From: Paenibacillus sp. 32352
GTDB lineage: Bacteria > Bacillota > Bacilli > Paenibacillales > NBRC-103111
Length of the DNA: 64,000 nucleotides
NCBI RefSeq assembly: GCF_002042965.1
Contig: NZ_MZNT01000005.1
Location: 186,001 to 250,000 of the forward strand
Reading direction: 5' to 3'
Part shown: positions 42,001 to 50,551 of the stretch, piece after piece
How positions within the stretch are numbered: the stretch's first letter is position 1
Layout: each line of letters opens with the position of its first letter
Made by a program: the position numbers and the translations under genes
Notes under the pieces: generated by a model
Seen by the model: the letters and a program-made list of their open reading frames with translations, nothing else
Told to the model about the DNA's origin: nothing
The model's database searches: none

Positions 42001-43725
42001 TTAATTCTTCTTAACTATTTTATCAGCAACATACTGTATATCTTTCTTATCAATAACCCCGTCGTTGTTTAAATCAAATAATGGATCATATAAAGGGTTG
42101 CCCATACGGACATCATTATAATGCGAAATGATAACAAGATCACTAAGATTGACTTGTCCATCTCGATTAAAATCAAGATCCCCGACATGTATACTGAAAC
42201 TTACTGGATTCAACATTGTGAGTTGACCTTTCGAATCGGAGATTTGTGATTCTGTGGACAGGGATAAGGATCCATTGCCGTTGCGCAAAGCATTCAGTTT
42301 AACGGTCACCAGCTTAATATTTCCGTATTTACCCTGTACATTTCCTAACAATACTCCGGTTAGGTCGAAGTGAGCTGCCCCTGGTTCATTTCTTCCTACT
42401 ATTGCATCAACATTTTCGGATCCAAACTCGGAATGAAGTTCAATTTGCTCTATTTCAAACATGTTTGGATCGTAATCTAATTTCAATAAAAATCCATATA
42501 AATCTACTGCATCTTTCACACCAATGTTTACATCAAACGTAGATCCTGCCTGAATAAATTCTCCGTTAGTCTCAAAATAAGCTTCTGGCGAAGTGGAAAT
42601 TACATCAGGTACCTTATAAATAATTGCTAGACCATGGTTGGTTATATTTCCAGCATAATCCATAGCCTTAACCTCAAACCGAATAATGCTATTTGGAACT
42701 AGATTGTATATATTATACGACGTTATACTACTGTCCAAAGTTGCGTAATGAGCACCATCACTGTAAATCAAATATTGCTTTACACCGACATTATCATGAG
42801 CCGGATCCCAAGACAGCTTTATACTCTTGTAGCTAGCTTCTGTAACCGTTAATTTTGCACCTGGGTTCCAGTAAGGCGGAGTCGTATCAAAGTATACTCC
42901 TGTCGTTACTGTCGTCGTTGGGTTGTTGATACTATTCCCCCACTCATTATTTGCCTCAACCATAAACCGATATGATCCGCCTGGAGAAAGACCATCAACA
43001 TGATATTTATAAACATTACCACTAACCGTATCTATCCGGTTACCATCCTTATATATATTATAATGATTAATTTCATATAAACTAACCGCATGCTGCCATT
43101 GAAGATCTGCACTCGTATAAGTTGAATTAGTTACGGTAAGTACATTGTCAGACGGCCACATAGGAACAGTTGCATCATAGTAAATAAAATAACGGCTTAA
43201 ATCCTCATAGCGGACGTTTGCTGTCTCCTCTTTATTTGTAGTTGAATGTCTAATTGTATATTGGTTTCCATGATAGTCTTGCAAAGTAATGTAATCTAAT
43301 ATATATACTCCCTTACTATCAGCAGAGTCAAAGCGAATAGTACCTGAAAACTGGCCCTGGTCATTTCGAAAAAGGCTAAAGTTCTTATTATAGTAACGGG
43401 TGCTATTAATGGGTTTATATCCACCCTATACATAAATTTGTTCAGACTCGTCATATACATCCGCTGTAATAGTCACGCTCTCATCTGCTTTTGCAGTGAT
43501 GCTAGATATATTTAGCGATTTTAAAATAGGCGGCGTAACATCCGCTGCTATAGTAACTGGTTGATCCGGAGAGGCCTGATTCGAAGATAGCTGGAGCGAA
43601 TTAAATGTAGGACGATCATTGTCACCCGCTTGTGCTTGGGCAAAGGAAGCAAATAGGAATAACGATAAGAACATGATGAAAACTGCAATAAGACTTTTTG
43701 AATAACATTTCATTATACACAACAC
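42001..43725 (-). pseudogene. Secreted Fn3-cohesin-dockerin protein interrupted by one amber codon
   Basis: A single frame of 575 codons on the minus strand is broken only by TAG at 43426-43428, after DESEQIYV. Reading continues in the same frame with GGYKPINSTRYYNKNFSLFR. The first part has a signal peptide (LIAVFIMFLSLFLFASFAQA). After the stop come two fibronectin III-like domains (each with a Trp strand, SADLQWQ and SIKLSWD), then a cohesin-like domain (FDVNIGVKDAVDLYGFLLKL). A dockerin ends the protein, with two calcium loops (DLDFNRDGQVNLSDL and DLNNDGVIDKKDI). A TGG to TAG change is the simplest cause. Without read-through only a 99-residue secreted stub is made. Sequencing error is not excluded. 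Confidence 0.85.
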
Positions 43726-43812
43726 ATCCCTTTTTAGTTTTGTTACTACTCACGCAGTTCTACCCGGGTAAACTTCATGAACCACGTTACATGGATAATA
43801 ATTACAATTAAA

Positions 43813-43841
43813 ATTGTACAGAACATATGTTCGTATGTCAA
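43813..43841 (-). promoter_or_regulatory. Sigma-A promoter with LexA-like box in the spacer
   Basis: TTGACA (43836-43841) and TACAAT (43813-43818) with a 17-base spacer on the minus strand. The spacer contains CGAACATATGTTCT (43820-43833), 13 of 14 matches to the Firmicute LexA consensus CGAACRNRYGTTYC. It drives the dockerin pseudogene, 88 bases before its TTG start. Confidence 0.8.
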
Positions 43842-44014
43842 TATATGAAATCTCTTACAATTTTCTAGTTTTTCATTCAAGTTGCTCTTCGCCCGGACAT
43901 CAAGTATATTGAAATTGTTGGCAATTTTTCATGATTCATTTCAAAGATAATGACCGCTGGAACGGAACTTTATTAGCAGCCAGAAGATAAAGCGGCGTCC
44001 TGGAGGTAGATTCT

Positions 44015-45748
44015 ATGATTGTTTTGAAAAGCAAACGTTGGCATGTACTCGTCCTGCTCATTTTCATCCTCTCCCTCACCGTTCTGAACAGTCCGGTAAG
44101 CCTTTCTGCCGGTAACGAAGCTGCGTCAGCGTGGGTAACCTACGGACCGGATGGAAAACTGGTTTATAAAAAAGATGAATCCGGTAACCGCATCATGGAC
44201 TTTTCCACTGCTGGTTATATGGGAGGCGGCGTTGCAATCCCTGAAGTCCCAGTCGTCAAAACTATCCAGCCATCCGGCGGCGACGATACGACCGCCATTC
44301 AAAATGCGATCAACGAAGTGTCGGCCATGCCCCTTAAAGACGGATTCCGCGGGGCGCTTTTGCTTGGTCCGGGGACTTTTATCACAACCAAGCAAATCAA
44401 TATTAAGACAAGCGGCGTCGTTGTTCGCGGCAGCGGGTCCGGTGATGGCGGGACCGTCATTCAAATGAACGGAACCCCTTTTCTGCTGTTCAACCTAGCT
44501 GGAACCGGCACCCATACATCTGGCGTAAGCACGAATATTGCGGACTCCTTTGTTCCTTCGGGAACCGATACCGTAACGGTCAGCAGCGCCTCCGGCTTCA
44601 AAGAAGGGGATAATGTGCTGATCAGCCGTACGGCCACCAAGGACTGGATTCAATTTATGGGAATGGATGCATTAGTCAGAGACGGGAAGGCACAGACCTG
44701 GATCGCTCCCGGCAGCAAAATGACAACAGACCGGGTTATCAAATCGATATCGGGCAATAAATTGACATTCGACGCCCCGTTGACCGACTCTTTCGACTCC
44801 AAATATTTGGGCAGCCCGGTAGGGACTGTCGCCAAATATACGTTTCCCGGCAGAATATCGCAGGTTGGACTGGAAAATGTTAAAATCCAGGCTCCGGCTG
44901 CCGTGGAAAGATACAGGGCCGTCTATATGAACGCAATTATCGACTCCTGGGTAAGGAATGTCATCATCCAAGACGGTACGGATAATTTTACGGTCGATAA
45001 GGCCTCCAAACGGATTACGGTAGATAATGTGGCAGTGAATCATACGGTCTCCTCTACCGACTCGGCTGCGCCTGCAAGCTTTACGTGCACGGGAACGCAA
45101 ATATTGTTCAACAAGAGCCAGGCTAATGATTTCCAGAACAAAGGCAAAGGCTCCTGGGCGTTCGTCACGCAAAATCAAGGGACTGGCCCCATCGTCATTT
45201 TGAATTTTACGTCCACGGAGAAAAACGGAATAGCCCCCCATCAGCGATGGACGACAGGCATTCTGGTAGATAACAGCCGTTTTACCAATCCTGGCAATGA
45301 TGCCGAGGGCATTGTATTTATGAATCGAACGACAGCAGGCTCCGGGCACGGCTGGCCTATGGGCTGGTCCGTCGCCTGGAATGTGGAGGCCCCGCAAATT
45401 CTCGTGTCCCAGGCTCCCGGAACAATGAACTGGTGCATCGGCTGTGTCGGGAAAAAGATGTCCTCCAAGGAGCCCGAGGGCCAGTATGATTCCTGGGGAG
45501 CCAAGGTCAATCCGGAGAGCTTGTACCTTGCGCAGCTGAAAGAACGCCTTGGAGCGGAGGCGCTGACGAATATTGGTTATTCAGCTGCGGTCGCTAAGGC
45601 GGCAGAAACAGATACGCCGGCAAAGCCTGCAGAAAATCCGTTAAAAGGACAGCTCTGGTGGATGTTATCCGGACTTGGGTTTATCGCGGCTGTTATTGGA
45701 TGGGCGATTTATTCCATATTCCGGAAGGATCATTCGCGTTCTGCATGA
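44015..45748 (+). CDS. Secreted/anchored right-handed beta-helix protein
   Basis: 577 residues. A signal peptide (LVLLIFILSLTVLNSPVSLSA) is followed by a pectate-lyase-superfamily beta-helix. It opens with DDTTAIQNAINEVSAMPLKD and FRGALLLGPGTFITTKQINI, then repeats short strands with Asn/Ile stacks (VGLENVKIQAP, WVRNVIIQDGTDNF, RITVDNVAVNH). A C-terminal helix (GLGFIAAVIGWAIYSIF) and basic tail (RKDHSRSA) would anchor it in the membrane, with the enzyme outside. The late CIGCVG pair could form a disulfide. Polysaccharide lyase or hydrolase activity is likely but the substrate is unknown. TGGAGG precedes the ATG. Confidence 0.8.
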   Translation: MIVLKSKRWHVLVLLIFILSLTVLNSPVSLSAGNEAASAWVTYGPDGKLVYKKDESGNRIMDFSTAGYMGGGVAIPEVPVVKTIQPSGGDDTTAIQNAINEVSAMPLKDGFRGALLLGPGTFITTKQINIKTSGVVVRGSGSGDGGTVIQMNGTPFLLFNLAGTGTHTSGVSTNIADSFVPSGTDTVTVSSASGFKEGDNVLISRTATKDWIQFMGMDALVRDGKAQTWIAPGSKMTTDRVIKSISGNKLTFDAPLTDSFDSKYLGSPVGTVAKYTFPGRISQVGLENVKIQAPAAVERYRAVYMNAIIDSWVRNVIIQDGTDNFTVDKASKRITVDNVAVNHTVSSTDSAAPASFTCTGTQILFNKSQANDFQNKGKGSWAFVTQNQGTGPIVILNFTSTEKNGIAPHQRWTTGILVDNSRFTNPGNDAEGIVFMNRTTAGSGHGWPMGWSVAWNVEAPQILVSQAPGTMNWCIGCVGKKMSSKEPEGQYDSWGAKVNPESLYLAQLKERLGAEALTNIGYSAAVAKAAETDTPAKPAENPLKGQLWWMLSGLGFIAAVIGWAIYSIFRKDHSRSA

Positions 45749-45863
45749 AAAAAAAGCCGTTGAGACGCCTTCGGAAAAAATTCCGGTTTCATTTTCGCAT
45801 CCTGAAGTGAAATAGTGTACAATGCAATAAAGAGAATGATTTAGAACAATAGGAGATGCTTGG

Positions 45864-46337
45864 ATGGCACATGAAGAAATTATTTTAACACCAGACGGAC
45901 TGGCCAAATTAGAGCAAGAGCTCGAGGAGCTCAAAACTGTAAAACGAAAAGAGCTTGCCAGCCGCATCAAAACCGCGATCAGCTATGGTGACCTGAAGGA
46001 AAACAGCGAGTACCATTCCGCCAAGGAAGAGCAGTCGCACATGGAAACAAGAATTCTCACCATAGAGAAGATGCTCAAAAGAGCGCGTGTTGTAGATAAA
46101 GTGGATACGTCCTCTGTCAATGTTGGTTCCGTTGTCGTCCTGCTGGACGTGGAGTTCGCCGAGAAAATCGAATACAAAATTGTAGGCCCGTCCGAAGCCG
46201 ACGTTGCTGATAATAAAATATCCTACGAAAGTCCAATGGGCGCCGCGCTCATGGGCAAATCCGTAGGAGATACAATTATTGTCAATGCTCCTGTGGGTGA
46301 CATCAAATACGAGCTGCTGGAGATTAGAGCTGAATAA
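45864..46337 (+). CDS. greA: Transcription elongation factor GreA
   Basis: 157 residues, standard length. The N-terminal coiled coil carries the acidic tip (AISYGDLKENSEYHSAKEEQ, with Asp and Glu that position Mg2+ for RNA cleavage). The C-terminal FKBP-like domain includes YKIVGPSEADVADNKIS and SPMGAALMGKSVGD. It rescues backtracked RNA polymerase. AGGAGATG precedes the ATG, and a TACAAT -10 lies about 45 bases upstream. It is a single gene with a convergent terminator after it. Confidence 0.97.
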   Translation: MAHEEIILTPDGLAKLEQELEELKTVKRKELASRIKTAISYGDLKENSEYHSAKEEQSHMETRILTIEKMLKRARVVDKVDTSSVNVGSVVVLLDVEFAEKIEYKIVGPSEADVADNKISYESPMGAALMGKSVGDTIIVNAPVGDIKYELLEIRAE

Positions 46338-46364
46338 GACCGGAGGCTTCTCCCAAACAAACAT

Positions 46365-46392
46365 AAGAGGCATGCCCATTCGCATGCCTCTT
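46365..46392. terminator. Bidirectional terminator between greA and the kinase gene
   Basis: AAGAGGCATGC and GCATGCCTCTT are a perfect 11-pair stem around CCATTC. Confidence 0.85.
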
Positions 46393-46394
46393 CC

Positions 46395-47423
46395 TTATTT
46401 CACCATGATTCCTTCAGGCCCCAACCAGGTATCCAGATGGTCCCAATGTTCGGTCAGCCAGAGCATTTCCTCGGCGAACCGTTTGGGCGGTACGCTGAAC
46501 ATATCCATGTTTGTTTTGAGCCACCAATGCGCTTCCCGGCACCATAATAATTGCATAGATAATGATAACCGTCCCGGAGCAAACGGACTTTCCTCTCGAT
46601 AGCCCTTCAAGAACGCCGCCGTCGGCCCAATCTGAAGCTGACCGTCACGTAACGCGCCGGATAGGATCACTCTCGCAACATCGACCTCCGGATACCCCCA
46701 TTGTACCGTATCGAAGTCGACCAAACGAATGTCACCGTCTGCTCCAATCAGCATATTATCGACCCATAAATCCCAATGGGCCCAGCCCGGTACCAATGTA
46801 TCAAATATCGATAGATCCAGCTGGTGCAATAACTCCCCCTGTCGTTCAAGAGCCCGCTTCAGCCGCGTCGGCAAAGACGGCAGCTCCATGGATTGATCCA
46901 TTTGTATTTGCCATTTCTCCTGCATAGTAGTGAGTACAGGTCTCCACGGGGCCCCTTGTTCCGGATATTGAGATAAGACGGCATGCATTCGCCCTGAAGC
47001 CTGTCCCAGCCGATACATCATATTAGCGTCCAAACAGCCGGCACGGGGAGGGGTCCCATCAAAATGCTCCATCACGACATAAAAATAGCCCGAGTCCGAT
47101 TGTATAATCATTTCCCCGTTATGCATCATTACATCAGGACATACATTTGCCCTTTCATGCAACAAACGTTGGAAGGACAGGGATCTGGCGATGGATATTT
47201 TATGCTTGGGCTCGTCAAGCCGGTATCGTTTGGGGTGGTAGCATTTGACGAACAGCTCATTGTCTGGAGTGTTGACCACCCACTTCCAATTGGACAGCCC
47301 CCTATAAACAGCGCTATAGCCGCATACCTCGATATTCCATTCACGGCTCAAATGGGCGAAAACATCCTCCCTGGCCAAGGATTCTTCTATTGCAAGTGCC
47401 TCTGTTGGATTCTTCAAAGCCAT
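46395..47423 (-). CDS. APH-fold phosphotransferase, CotS/YsxE-like
   Basis: About 342 residues from the ATG at 47423 (GGAAGGGGA just upstream); a TTG 24 codons earlier has no ribosome site. It has the aminoglycoside-phosphotransferase/choline-kinase fold: a Lys in FVKCYHPKRYRLDEPK, YVVMEHFDG at the hinge, the catalytic loop AHWDLWVDNMLI and the metal motif IRLVDFDTVQWG. Spore coat CotS-family proteins of Bacillus share this fold. The substrate is unknown. A compact promoter-like/terminator unit lies in its 310-base upstream region. Confidence 0.82.
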   Translation of the reverse strand: MALKNPTEALAIEESLAREDVFAHLSREWNIEVCGYSAVYRGLSNWKWVVNTPDNELFVKCYHPKRYRLDEPKHKISIARSLSFQRLLHERANVCPDVMMHNGEMIIQSDSGYFYVVMEHFDGTPPRAGCLDANMMYRLGQASGRMHAVLSQYPEQGAPWRPVLTTMQEKWQIQMDQSMELPSLPTRLKRALERQGELLHQLDLSIFDTLVPGWAHWDLWVDNMLIGADGDIRLVDFDTVQWGYPEVDVARVILSGALRDGQLQIGPTAAFLKGYREESPFAPGRLSLSMQLLWCREAHWWLKTNMDMFSVPPKRFAEEMLWLTEHWDHLDTWLGPEGIMVK

Positions 47424-47560
47424 TCCCCTTCCGCGAGACTTCTTTTTGCAAGGACCATAAATGAAATTACTGTTCTCCTCATCAACATTCCCCAATAAAT
47501 TCCATATTTCAAGAAGTATTCGTTAAAGGAACTCCTAAATCCTTCATCAATCCCTTTACA

Positions 47561-47636
47561 AAAAAAGAGACCCGCATCAACGGGATGCGAGCCTTAAGGT
47601 TATATATATTAAAAAGGGGGTCTTGAGTACATTATA
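47561..47636 (-). other. Possible short RNA or attenuated leader
   Basis: On the minus strand a TATAAT (47631-47636) is followed about 45 bases later by a hairpin (GCATCCCGTTGATGC or CCCG/CGGG) and CTCTTTTTTT (47561-47588). AAGACCC near the predicted 5' end can pair instead with GGGTCT next to the T run, so two folds compete. It could be a roughly 65-base RNA or an attenuator for the kinase gene. The -35 is weak. No gene lies between 47424 and 47732. Confidence 0.4.
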
Positions 47637-47732
47637 GACCTTGAACATTAAATCCAGGTAAAAAACAGATTACAAAATGATTACAAAATTATACCATTCA
47701 GCTGGACGCTGCAAACCTTCCTTTTCTCCTTA

Positions 47733-48314
47733 TCATCTCAAGTAGCTCTCCAGCTTCAGCTTGATTTGAGGCCATTCTTCCTCCAATATGCTGTACACGC
47801 AGGTATCGCGTATATAACCATCGTTCAATATCCGGTTCCGCCGCAGCTCTCCCTCCTTGGTTGCTCCCAGCCTTTGAATCGCTTGGTTGGACCGGGCGTT
47901 TCGCTTATCTGCACAAAATTGCACACGTACGGCGTGCAAATCCTCGAAGGCGTGCCTCAGCAGCAAATATTTGCACTCCGTGTTGATGCGCGTCCTCCAT
48001 ACGGACGGATGGTACCATGTCCAACCGATTTCCAGGCTGCGATGAGCCGGGGCGATTTGGATATAGCGTGTAGAGCCGACGAGCCTTCCTGTTTCTTGAT
48101 CCCGTACGACAAAGGGAAGCTCTCCCCCTTTTTCCTGTTCGGCCAAAGCCTTTTCTATCCATTTGCGTGTGTCCTCTATAGAATCAATTTTCTCTGGAAG
48201 ATAGGTCCAGATATCCGGATGCGCCGCGGCCGCAAACAATTCCTCGGCGTGGTCTTTGTTTAATGGAAGTAACTGGGCCCGAACTCCAGTAAGCTCTACT
48301 GATTGTACATTCAT
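47733..48314 (-). CDS. GNAT-family N-acetyltransferase, RimJ/RimL-like
   Basis: 193 residues with the Acetyltransf_3 pattern: LLPLNKDHAEELFAAAAHPD at the start, FVVRDQETGRLVGSTRYI as the first core strands, and SLEIGWTWYHPSVWRTRINT, then HAVRVQFCADKRNARSNQAI as the acetyl-CoA region, and RLGATKEGELRRN. This subgroup (RimJ/RimL) acetylates ribosomal proteins, amino acids or antibiotics. AGGGGAT lies before the ATG. It is a lone gene with no partner to suggest the substrate. Confidence 0.88.
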   Translation of the reverse strand: MNVQSVELTGVRAQLLPLNKDHAEELFAAAAHPDIWTYLPEKIDSIEDTRKWIEKALAEQEKGGELPFVVRDQETGRLVGSTRYIQIAPAHRSLEIGWTWYHPSVWRTRINTECKYLLLRHAFEDLHAVRVQFCADKRNARSNQAIQRLGATKEGELRRNRILNDGYIRDTCVYSILEEEWPQIKLKLESYLR

Positions 48315-48494
48315 AGGAATCCCCTGCTTTCGACGTTTACTTTTGCATAAGCCTCATATTAAGCTAGGAGGGACAAGGAAATAAAGTGCCAATTTCCCCT
48401 TTTTCTATTAGTCCACTGCATTTTTTCAAGAGGATTCCAACCTTTTCCGATATAGAGACACTATCTTAATGACCGGTCATAAAGGAGGTTAAGA

Positions 48495-50135
48495 ATGAGC
48501 GCTCATTCGACCGAAACGACGTCGGATATCCTCCGGCAGTACGCCAAACCCATATTCGGATTCGCCCTGAATCGAACGCACAATCGGGAGGAAGCCGAGG
48601 ATTTGGCTCAAGACATTTTGCTCCAGCTTGTCAAATCTATTTCATCTGGCATCAGGATTGATCAGCTTGACTCCTACATTTGGACCGTTGCGAAATATAC
48701 CTGGTTTCATTGGCTGAAAAAACGCAGCGGCCAGCCGGTGAGCCTGGAAATGAACGGATTCTTGGATGAGTTGTCCTGTTCCGGGCCGCAGCCGGTCGAT
48801 CAGCTGATCAACAATGAGCACTATCAAATGCTGCGCCGTGAGCTCGCCTACCTGTCCAGCATACAGAGACAAGTTGTAGTCAAGTACTACTACGAAGGCC
48901 TCAAGCAGCAGGAAATTGCCGTCTCCCTAGGCATTCCATTAGGAACGGTGAAGTGGCATCTCCATGATGCCAAGAAGGAAATCAAGAAGGGAATGAATCG
49001 CATGCGCCCAAGCGGACAGTTGAGCTTCAACCCCATTCAATTAACAGGTACAGGTCACAGCGGTCAACCGGGTAAGCTGGGAGAAACCTTTGACTTTTTG
49101 AAAAGAAGCTTGACCCAAAATATCGTTTACGCTATGTATCACAAGCCCATGAGCGTTCATGAGCTTGCCGTAGAGCTCGGCACGCCTGCCCATTTTATTG
49201 AGGATGAGGTACGTTATTTGGAGGAGTACGGATTCGTGACGGAAGCCGGTTCGAACAAGTACAGGACCGATTTTATTATTTGGGATTACACGCGGGAGCA
49301 ACTTCAAGCCATCCACGAGCTCTATAATGCTAGTGCAGCGCAGCTCGCCGATCTCCACTATGAAGCGTTGATGGATGTTCGCAAGGATATCGAAGCGACT
49401 TCATTGTATTATCCCGATAGGGATTACGAATTTCTTCTCTGGACCTTGCTGCCCAAGGATATAGAAAGGCAAGGCTCTTCCATTCTCTCCATGGCGCCGG
49501 AGGGAAAACTTATCCTTCCCGTTCGTAAAGACGGCGGACGATATATCGCATACGCTCAGTTGAAGCAAGAACCCTTAGAGGACCTCGGCTTCGAGCCCGG
49601 CAAATACGCCTTTAATGGTGCCATGACACGCAATGGGGGCGGGAGCTTATCCCTCTGGCAGTTTGATACGCATTGGAGTGACCGTCCGGGCTGGAGAAGT
49701 CTGACATTCAAGGATGCACAGCTATGTCACGCCTTTATGAAAGGAGAGCTTCCCGATAAGAAAGCCCATGAGGAGGATTATGCTTTTCTTCTCTCCAAGC
49801 AATATTTGCTTAAAACCGAAGACGAAGGATATAAGCTGAACTTGGTTTGGGTCGATGAGCCTCAAACCTGGCAAACGGTCCTCTCCCTGATCCCGGATCT
49901 GGCTTCCGCTTATACTCCGGTCGTTAGTAAGCTGTATGAGCAGCTGCTTAATATAGCCATGTCCAGTCAGCCTAAGCATCTGGAAGCCCAGATCGCTTAT
50001 ATGATACGTCTGAATGCGGCCGGCGGCAAATGGATTCCTTATATGCTAAATGAGCTGATCGACCGTAACAAGCTGAACCCGCCGCTTCCGCATCAAAGGA
50101 AAACCGTCACAACATTAATGGGCCTGTTGAAGTAG
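48495..50135 (+). CDS. ECF-type sigma factor with a 380-residue C-terminal extension
   Basis: 546 residues, about three times the usual ECF length. Sigma region 2 is near residues 15-75 (FGFALNRTHNREEAEDLAQD). Region 4 is near 105-165 (LAYLSSIQRQVVVKYYYEGL, then KQQEIAVSLGIPLGTVKWHL). After a linker, residues about 205-260 look like a winged helix (MSVHELAVELGTPAHFIEDE, YLEEYGFVTEAGSNKY). The remaining 280 residues have no family I know and may sense a signal in place of an anti-sigma factor, since none is encoded beside it. The ribosome site AAAGGAGG is ideal. A terminator follows. Confidence 0.85.
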   Translation: MSAHSTETTSDILRQYAKPIFGFALNRTHNREEAEDLAQDILLQLVKSISSGIRIDQLDSYIWTVAKYTWFHWLKKRSGQPVSLEMNGFLDELSCSGPQPVDQLINNEHYQMLRRELAYLSSIQRQVVVKYYYEGLKQQEIAVSLGIPLGTVKWHLHDAKKEIKKGMNRMRPSGQLSFNPIQLTGTGHSGQPGKLGETFDFLKRSLTQNIVYAMYHKPMSVHELAVELGTPAHFIEDEVRYLEEYGFVTEAGSNKYRTDFIIWDYTREQLQAIHELYNASAAQLADLHYEALMDVRKDIEATSLYYPDRDYEFLLWTLLPKDIERQGSSILSMAPEGKLILPVRKDGGRYIAYAQLKQEPLEDLGFEPGKYAFNGAMTRNGGGSLSLWQFDTHWSDRPGWRSLTFKDAQLCHAFMKGELPDKKAHEEDYAFLLSKQYLLKTEDEGYKLNLVWVDEPQTWQTVLSLIPDLASAYTPVVSKLYEQLLNIAMSSQPKHLEAQIAYMIRLNAAGGKWIPYMLNELIDRNKLNPPLPHQRKTVTTLMGLLK

Positions 50136-50166
50136 AATGGCCCTTACATGTACGAAATAAATCACG

Positions 50167-50195
50167 CAAGCCGGTCCTCCTGGGTAACCGGCTTG
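50167..50195. terminator. Terminator between the sigma factor gene and a small convergent gene
   Basis: CAAGCCGGT and ACCGGCTTG pair around CCTCCTGGGTA, with TTTGTCTG after it on the plus strand. Confidence 0.75.
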
Positions 50196-50207
50196 TTTGT
50201 CTGTCTG

Positions 50208-50399
50208 CTATTTCGTATCCGCTGAGGGATATTCCGCCTTTAATTCCTCTAACGTAAGAAACCTTGGTGTCTCAAAAACAAACTTGGCTGGAGCTTTATC
50301 CGTTTTATCCTTCACAATATGCCCATAAAACTTACCGTCTTTCACGAAAACAACCATCGTACGGCCTGGCTCATTGGCCAATGGATACTTTTCAACCAT
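50208..50399 (-). CDS. Small conserved-looking hypothetical protein, 63 residues
   Basis: The ATG at 50399 has GAGGTGA ten bases upstream; the frame extends 20 codons further but without a ribosome site. The protein begins MVEKYPLANEPGRTMVVFVK and continues DGKFYGHIVKDKTDKAPAKF, ending in a helix (LTLEELKAEY). It resembles a small beta-sheet domain followed by a helix. No signal peptide. No family recognised. It converges on the sigma factor gene. Confidence 0.68.
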   Translation of the reverse strand: MVEKYPLANEPGRTMVVFVKDGKFYGHIVKDKTDKAPAKFVFETPRFLTLEELKAEYPSADTK

Positions 50400-50551
50400 G
50401 GATTCGTCACCTCGATAAGGTAATTCGTGAGAATCGTCGCCTATTCCTCTTTTTACCAAATGTTTGATTCTTTTTTAACTATATCCATTCTACTTCTCTG
50501 CTCCTTATGGTATTCTGGGAAGAGATTCTACATAGAAAACAGGAGGCAGTT

